DNA from: an uncultured Candidatus Saccharibacteria bacterium
GTDB taxonomy: Bacteria > Patescibacteriota > Saccharimonadia > Saccharimonadales > Saccharimonadaceae
DNA: 64,000 nt
NCBI GenBank assembly: GCA_947304395.1
Contig: CAMZBA010000006.1
Location: forward strand, 16,329-80,328
Direction of reading: 5' to 3'
Under the pieces are notes generated by a model. It searched no databases. It saw only the letters and a list, made by a program, of their open reading frames with translations, and was not told where the DNA came from. Of this stretch, positions 60,174-64,000 are shown in pieces. Position numbers and translations under genes: made by a program. Each line of letters opens with the position of its first letter. Position 1 is the stretch's first letter.

Positions 60174-61578
60174 TTGTAAGAATCTTCCTGCGGCCTTCAA
60201 GTCAGCGACAAGTGTGCTAGGCGTTTATTTGATGCCAATTGCCTATGCGGTAACATTGTTATTATTCTTTATTCCAAGCATTCACCTATCCGCGCCATTA
60301 TTGCGCTTCGTCTGCTCAATCTTCTTTCTTGCGTACGCTCTGGCTTATTGGATTCGTGACCATATGCAAAGCCATACAATCTTACTACGTTTTGCAGCAC
60401 AGAGCGTAATAGTATCCCTTGCCTTTGATCTGCTTGGTTTTTCGCTGGTTAGTACAGACTATCGCCCCGATATTACCTCGGCTTTGATATGCGCCATAAT
60501 TTGGCTACTTACTTTTACGACACAAATCGTCCTTTCACTATTCGCACCCAAAAAGACCACAAAAAGCAGAGATTCAGAGTATGCCGTCAGTATTATTTCT
60601 ATTATCAGTATTCTCTTTACCCCTGCACTTTGCCATGGCTTCACTACGGCCGCTATGGCTGCCGTTTGGTTAGTAATTTGCTTCATCGTCGCAATTCTCG
60701 GCATCATACATGCGGTACATTACAAGAACGTAACTTGGAGTATTGCAACCGCCGTCAGCGTAATGATAGTTCCTGTAATTATCGGTGGATATATTGCATC
60801 GCCAGTATGGGATGGCGGGGCTTACCTTGCAGCCTATTCGATTATCTCAATCTTATTCCTGCTGGGGACCTATTTCCTACGCAAGATTCAAAAACACGAG
60901 GCGAATATGCTGGGTATTGCATGTGTAATTGCTAGCTGTTTTGCGATTATCGTGTCGGCGGCCGATATTAAGGTTGGTTATGTTGGTTTTCTGATTACGA
61001 CATGCATATTAACCTTATTCGTGTTCATTACGGAAATACCTTGTTTCTACGAAACGGCCGTCTATACCTTCGCCATTTCGCTATTCCTAATAACAGATAC
61101 TGTCGTAGATAATGCTACGTTTTCTGGAGCTGGCTCAAGGTACGCATTAGCCAACACACTAAAAGGCGCAATCGATGCGCATATCTTAGGTGGCGCAATG
61201 GTCGGTGCGCATATATTATCAAAGTATTTATACAAAACAAAAAGCCCCGCACGTTATATTGTTGGCTATATTGCGTTTTCCTTAATCATGACTATCGTTT
61301 GTCTCGAGGATTATTCTGCGAACTCTGGCATCCTGTGGCCATTATTGTTCTTAATCGAACAGGTAGGCGCACTGCTCTATAGCGTCTTTAGGAAGATAAA
61401 TTGGATGATTTGGTTTAGCTCGATCGAGATCCTATTGATTGCCTTTGAACTAACGGGCGGCATGAGCTACTTATGGCTAGGCATTATTGGCGTCGGCTTG
61501 ATTGCGGTTGTAATTTGGCAACTCAAGAAAGCTAACGATAAACAGGTAAAAATAGACAACTCCACAAAGAAGGAATAA
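60097..61578 (+). CDS. Multi-span membrane protein, C-terminal part of a frameshifted gene
   Basis: In the frame one base ahead, coding-like sequence begins immediately after the G run (SEALLYFSYLSLIITALVP) and goes through about 14 hydrophobic helices to a Lys-rich end at 61578. An isolated start would be ATG at 60148, but that codon sits mid-helix and has no Shine-Dalgarno, so I read it as the continuation of the 59499 gene. Function unknown; membrane-embedded. Confidence 0.65.
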   Translation, partial: SEALLYFSYLSLIITALVPMTLHVSNCKNLPAAFKSATSVLGVYLMPIAYAVTLLLFFIPSIHLSAPLLRFVCSIFFLAYALAYWIRDHMQSHTILLRFAAQSVIVSLAFDLLGFSLVSTDYRPDITSALICAIIWLLTFTTQIVLSLFAPKKTTKSRDSEYAVSIISIISILFTPALCHGFTTAAMAAVWLVICFIVAILGIIHAVHYKNVTWSIATAVSVMIVPVIIGGYIASPVWDGGAYLAAYSIISILFLLGTYFLRKIQKHEANMLGIACVIASCFAIIVSAADIKVGYVGFLITTCILTLFVFITEIPCFYETAVYTFAISLFLITDTVVDNATFSGAGSRYALANTLKGAIDAHILGGAMVGAHILSKYLYKTKSPARYIVGYIAFSLIMTIVCLEDYSANSGILWPLLFLIEQVGALLYSVFRKINWMIWFSSIEILLIAFELTGGMSYLWLGIIGVGLIAVVIWQLKKANDKQVKIDNSTKKE

Positions 61579-61590
61579 AGTAACACCAAA

Positions 61591-61620
61591 AAACCATCCT
61601 CTGAAAGGGGGATGGTTTTT
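61591..61620 (+). terminator. Terminator of the 59499-61578 gene
   Basis: AAACCATCC (61591-61599) pairs with GGATGGTTT (61610-61618), then TTTTTT. Confidence 0.85.
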
Positions 61621-61699
61621 TGACATATAAGCTCTCAACTTTTTATGTTATAAAGCTGACTCGCAGTTAGCTTAATGCCCGAACAAAGCATTAACGATA

Positions 61700-62098
61700 T
61701 TATATATCCAAATCGTCTAAATCCGCAAGCTCTGCGCGGGTCTTTTTTGCAAGTTCACTACCTTCCTCTACGGTAGACTCGCTGTTATCGTCCTCTATTT
61801 CATCATCATCGGCCTCCGGTGCGTCATCATCATGCTTGGCTGGCTCGTAATTATCATTGTTTACAATTTTGAGATTGTAGCGAGCGTCATTCTTGGTACC
61901 GAGAGCGCGCAAAAGCGTACGAATGCTTTGCGCGGTTGCGCCGCGGCGACCAATAATGCGACCGACATCTTCTGGGTCTACTTCGAGGCTAAGAAGTACA
62001 CCTTTTTCATCGATAGTACGATCGATACTAACTTTGTCTGGATTGTTAACTAGAGTCTTTACAATATATTCTACGAATTGCTGATCTATAGTAGCCAT
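61700..62098 (-). CDS. khpA: KH-domain RNA-binding protein KhpA with acidic tail
   Basis: 132 residues. First ~78 are a KhpA-type KH domain (FVEYIVKTLVNNPDKV, DVGRIIGRRGATAQSIRTLLRAL with the GxxG loop as GRRG). The remaining ~50 form an Asp/Glu-rich tail absent from typical 75-residue KhpA. Global RNA chaperone role by family; KhpB is not seen here. GGAGAACC before the ATG. Confidence 0.9.
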   Translation of the reverse strand: MATIDQQFVEYIVKTLVNNPDKVSIDRTIDEKGVLLSLEVDPEDVGRIIGRRGATAQSIRTLLRALGTKNDARYNLKIVNNDNYEPAKHDDDAPEADDDEIEDDNSESTVEEGSELAKKTRAELADLDDLDI

Positions 62099-62131
62099 AG
62101 GTTCTCCATTTTGTTAATTCTTTATGCTTTT

Positions 62132-62137
62132 ATTATA
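62132..62137 (-). promoter_or_regulatory. -10 box of khpA
   Basis: TATAAT on the minus strand, about 33 nt before the ATG. Confidence 0.5.
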
Positions 62138-62170
62138 TAGTATTATGACGTTTTTGAGCATGAAAAAATC

Positions 62171-62189
62171 CCGCCTCAGAGGGGCGGGG
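62171..62189 (-). terminator. Terminator of the 62200 gene
   Basis: CCCGCC pairs with GGCGGG around an 8-nt loop; TTTTTTCATG follows on the minus strand. Nearly the same as the hairpin at 63281. Confidence 0.8.
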
Positions 62190-62199
62190 GTGGTAGTTT

Positions 62200-62646
62200 T
62201 TAGGAGTGAAGTATCTTTTGAACTTTATATGCAATGAAACAGGTAGAGCTCGCAATCAGTAAAAACGCGAAGAAACCCCCAATGAAAATGGATAAAGCGA
62301 CGTCGACGGCAGCCTGGCACTCCTCCCTTTCTGCCCTAATAGCCGCATCTACATACTCCTTGAATTCGGAGTCGTCGTCGATTTTTATAACATCAAGCAA
62401 TACACCATTGGCGCCTAATATTTCATATTCATATCCCAGAGTGCCTCCGAGTACCAGGATGCGATCCGTCTCGACTCCAGGTTCGTAGTTTTCGACTACG
62501 TACTCCTTCGCCCTTTTAAGGGCGTTATAGTATTCCTCCTTATAGCTCATAGCTTTCATATAAGAGGACGCGAAAAGCGCCCCCATGATAACAGTGGCGA
62601 TTGCGTATACGAGGATATATCCTCTTTCTTTCCTTTCATTCTTCAA
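62200..62646 (-). CDS. Orphan two-span membrane protein with LAKEYVVENYEP-type motif
   Basis: 148 residues with a TTG start at 62646, 9 nt after AAGGAG (no in-frame ATG nearby). Membrane helix near 10-30, exported domain starting RAKEYVVENYEPGVETDRILV, second helix near 115-138, short cytoplasmic end. Shares topology, the KEYVVENYEP motif and terminator with the gene at 63325. Function unknown. Confidence 0.65.
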   Translation of the reverse strand: MKNERKERGYILVYAIATVIMGALFASSYMKAMSYKEEYYNALKRAKEYVVENYEPGVETDRILVLGGTLGYEYEILGANGVLLDVIKIDDDSEFKEYVDAAIRAEREECQAAVDVALSIFIGGFFAFLLIASSTCFIAYKVQKILHS

Positions 62647-62757
62647 ATACTATCTCTCCTTGGCGCCATATAGTGCGCCAATACAATCTCCCCGCATTTT
62701 CTGCGAGAAGAAGGCGAAAATGTAAATATGTGCTTCGATACTACACGACTGTGAATG

Positions 62758-62786
62758 ATTCTATCATAATACCTAGCGTTTGTCAA
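62758..62786 (-). promoter_or_regulatory. Promoter of the 62200 gene
   Basis: TTGACA (62781-62786), 17-nt spacer, TAGAAT (62758-62763). Confidence 0.8.
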
Positions 62787-62805
62787 TAGAAAAAATAATC
62801 AAAAA

Positions 62806-62827
62806 AACACCCCATTTGAGGGGTGTT
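62806..62827 (-). terminator. Terminator of rpsP
   Basis: AACACCCC (62806-62813) pairs with GGGGTGTT (62820-62827); seven T follow on the minus strand. Confidence 0.85.
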
Positions 62828-62847
62828 TTCGTGCGAGACTTAATTCT

Positions 62848-63198
62848 TTAAGCTTCGGCAGCTTCCTCTGCAGGAGCTTCTTCCTTTGGTTGATTCTTGC
62901 GAAGCTTGTCTGCATGTTTAGCATTGGCATGCTTCTCGGTTGGCGTTTTGACCCATTTTGGCATTTTGATGCCTTCTTTGGTCAAGATGCGGATTACACG
63001 GGTGCTTGGTTGGGCACCGTTGCCGAGATATTTTTCAACCTTTTCCTTGTCGAGGTTGATTTCTTTAGTGTGTGGGTTGTAGCTGCCGACCTGAGCGACG
63101 ATACGACCCGAAAGAGGGTGACGTTGCGCTTCTTGGACGACTATCCGATAAAGCGGTAAAGCTTTACGGCCATTACGCTGTAAGCGAATCGCAAGCAT
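62848..63198 (-). CDS. rpsP: 30S ribosomal protein bS16
   Basis: 116 residues, with the usual ~80-residue core (MLAIRLQRNGRKALPLYRIVV, GSYNPHTKEINLDKEKVEKYLGNGAQPS) and a Lys/Ala/Glu-rich extension typical of longer forms. Structural protein of the 30S body. AAGGAG before the ATG, -10 TATAAT at 63227. Monocistronic here rather than next to trmD or rimM. Confidence 0.95.
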   Translation of the reverse strand: MLAIRLQRNGRKALPLYRIVVQEAQRHPLSGRIVAQVGSYNPHTKEINLDKEKVEKYLGNGAQPSTRVIRILTKEGIKMPKWVKTPTEKHANAKHADKLRKNQPKEEAPAEEAAEA

Positions 63199-63226
63199 AA
63201 TACTCCTTAATTAATTTATCTTATTT

Positions 63227-63232
63227 ATTATA
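63227..63232 (-). promoter_or_regulatory. -10 box of rpsP
   Basis: TATAAT on the minus strand, 28 nt before the ATG. Confidence 0.5.
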
Positions 63233-63280
63233 ACTTATTTTTACCTATTGAGCAAGTATACTTCTTTGGGTATGAAAAAT

Positions 63281-63299
63281 CCCGCCTCAGAGAGGCGGG
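63281..63299 (-). terminator. Terminator of the 63325 gene
   Basis: CCCGCCTC (63281-63288) pairs with GAGGCGGG (63292-63299); ATTTTTCATAC follows on the minus strand. Confidence 0.85.
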
Positions 63300-63324
63300 G
63301 GGTGTTTTTGTCGCGCAATGACCA

Positions 63325-63786
63325 TCAGGCGAGTTTCCAGGAGATGTCGTCGATCACGTCATAGATCGACTCCCAGTGTTTAAAAACCAGGAAATCCACG
63401 ACGATGAGCACGAAGAGCAAACAGCCCATGGAAAACTGGGCTTCTCCCGCACCGACAGCGTCGTAGACGAACCCTTCGAACTTGGCGTCCGTCACGAGGG
63501 CATAGCGTTCGCCATTGCTCGCCTTGCGGGGCCACTTTACCTGGTAGTAATAGCTACCATAATCCACGGCCTGAGTAGAGTCGAACTTGTCGCCGTAGCG
63601 CCAAACCTTCAGGTTTCCCACCTTAAGGTTGGGCTCGTAGTTTTCAACGACGTACTCCTTCGCCAGGCGAAGGTTGTCCTTTCTCTCACGAGAGAATGCA
63701 GTGTAGGACTTGAGCACGCCGAAGGTGAGCTCGAAGAGAACGACGACAATAACGATGGTGGCTACTTTCTTGAAGAATTCTCTCAT
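63325..63786 (-). CDS. Orphan two-span membrane protein, relative of the 62200 gene
   Basis: 153 residues from the ATG at 63786 (GAAGGAG 6 nt upstream; the longer frame starts inside the leader). Membrane helix near 9-29, exported domain with LAKEYVVENYEPNLKVGNLKV near 44, second helix near 118-135, cytoplasmic end WESIYDVIDDISWKLA. GC-rich coding sequence. Function unknown. Confidence 0.7.
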   Translation of the reverse strand: MREFFKKVATIVIVVVLFELTFGVLKSYTAFSRERKDNLRLAKEYVVENYEPNLKVGNLKVWRYGDKFDSTQAVDYGSYYYQVKWPRKASNGERYALVTDAKFEGFVYDAVGAGEAQFSMGCLLFVLIVVDFLVFKHWESIYDVIDDISWKLA

Positions 63787-63875
63787 ATATCTCCTTCGCC
63801 CTCCGCGACAGGGGGCATACATCTCTCGGATTCCAACCGAGAGGCGACATTAATGTACACTATCAAAGCAAGTGT

Positions 63876-63904
63876 ATTGTATCACATTTTTATGTTTTAG
63901 TCAA
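63876..63904 (-). promoter_or_regulatory. Promoter of the 63325 gene
   Basis: TTGACT (63899-63904), 17-nt spacer, TACAAT (63876-63881). Confidence 0.75.
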
Positions 63905-63957
63905 GTACTTTTTTATTAATCCTTTTCTTTACGCTAAAGCCTTAGAATAATAAACAT

Positions 63958-63982
63958 CCACCGGCCTAGCCGGTGGTTTTTC
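63958..63982 (+). terminator. Hairpin terminator at the right edge
   Basis: CCACCGGC (63958-63965) pairs with GCCGGTGG (63969-63976), then TTTTTC on the plus strand. No plus-strand gene is visible before it, so it may belong to an unseen transcript or act on the minus strand for a gene beyond the window. Confidence 0.6.
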
Positions 63983-64000
63983 TTATGCGGGCATAGCCCT

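Overview
This 64 kb stretch looks like chromosome from a small-genome bacterium of the Candidate Phyla Radiation, most likely Candidatus Saccharibacteria (TM7). Supporting signs are dense, mostly minus-strand packing, a translation/cell-envelope-heavy gene set with no amino-acid or nucleotide biosynthesis, FemX-type and Mur-ligase-like wall enzymes, TasA/SipW surface proteins and standard stops including TGA (which argues against the TGA=Gly CPR lineages). The assignment is inference from gene content; no 16S gene is present. There are two tRNAs (Thr-GGT, Leu-TAG), one S-box riboswitch and two CIRCE-type operators. I see no rRNA, CRISPR array, transposase or prophage.

Layout. 0-5 kb: a truncated gene and a nicotinamidase-like / von Willebrand A / PP2C / protein-kinase cluster resembling the TerY-P phospho-signalling triad. 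5-17.6 kb: tRNA-Thr; parA-parB-frr plus three membrane or zinc-ribbon genes; a wall block (two FemX-like, two Mur-ligase-like, one hydrolase); an Erm/KsgA-like and a SpoU rRNA/tRNA methylase; divergent alkD. 17.8-27 kb: trigger factor, FAD oxidase, tRNA-Leu, several orphan genes, TPM+LemA, rhodanese-like and thioredoxin-like membrane proteins. 27-37 kb: acyl-ACP thioesterase, Hsp20, rsmD-recG-trmD-grpE-hrcA, an adenylate-kinase-like gene. 37-48 kb: lepA, metK under a SAM riboswitch, uppP, a DsbA-like protein, a cysteine desulfurase, and a SipW signal peptidase with three TasA-like proteins and a membrane-anchored surface protein. 48-52 kb: orphan genes including tandem paralogues. 52-64 kb: rpoC-rpoB, a frameshifted multi-membrane-span gene, khpA, rpsP and two related orphan membrane proteins.

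Two expression styles stand out. Core operons often start from a -10 box placed 6-9 nt before the start codon with no Shine-Dalgarno, so their mRNAs should be leaderless (parA, murF-like, tig, recG, hrcA, lepA, adk-like, alkD and others). Interspersed are about a dozen short orphan units with a near-perfect TTGACA-17-TATAAT promoter, a real 5' leader, an AGGAGG or AGGGGG Shine-Dalgarno, GC-richer coding sequence and a private hairpin terminator, often tailed TTTTTCAT. Nearly all encode proteins I cannot name, many membrane-bound, and some are visibly duplicated together with promoter and terminator. Together with the kinase/phosphatase/vWA/nicotinamidase cluster they are the best candidates for something undescribed.

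Intergenic space: the only gene-free spans over 300 bases are 4974-5366 (leader, promoter, terminator and tRNA-Thr), 21346-21757 (two promoters, tRNA-Leu and its terminator) and 22577-22953 (terminator, promoter and a short ORF). All starts, promoters and terminators are read from sequence and are unverified experimentally.
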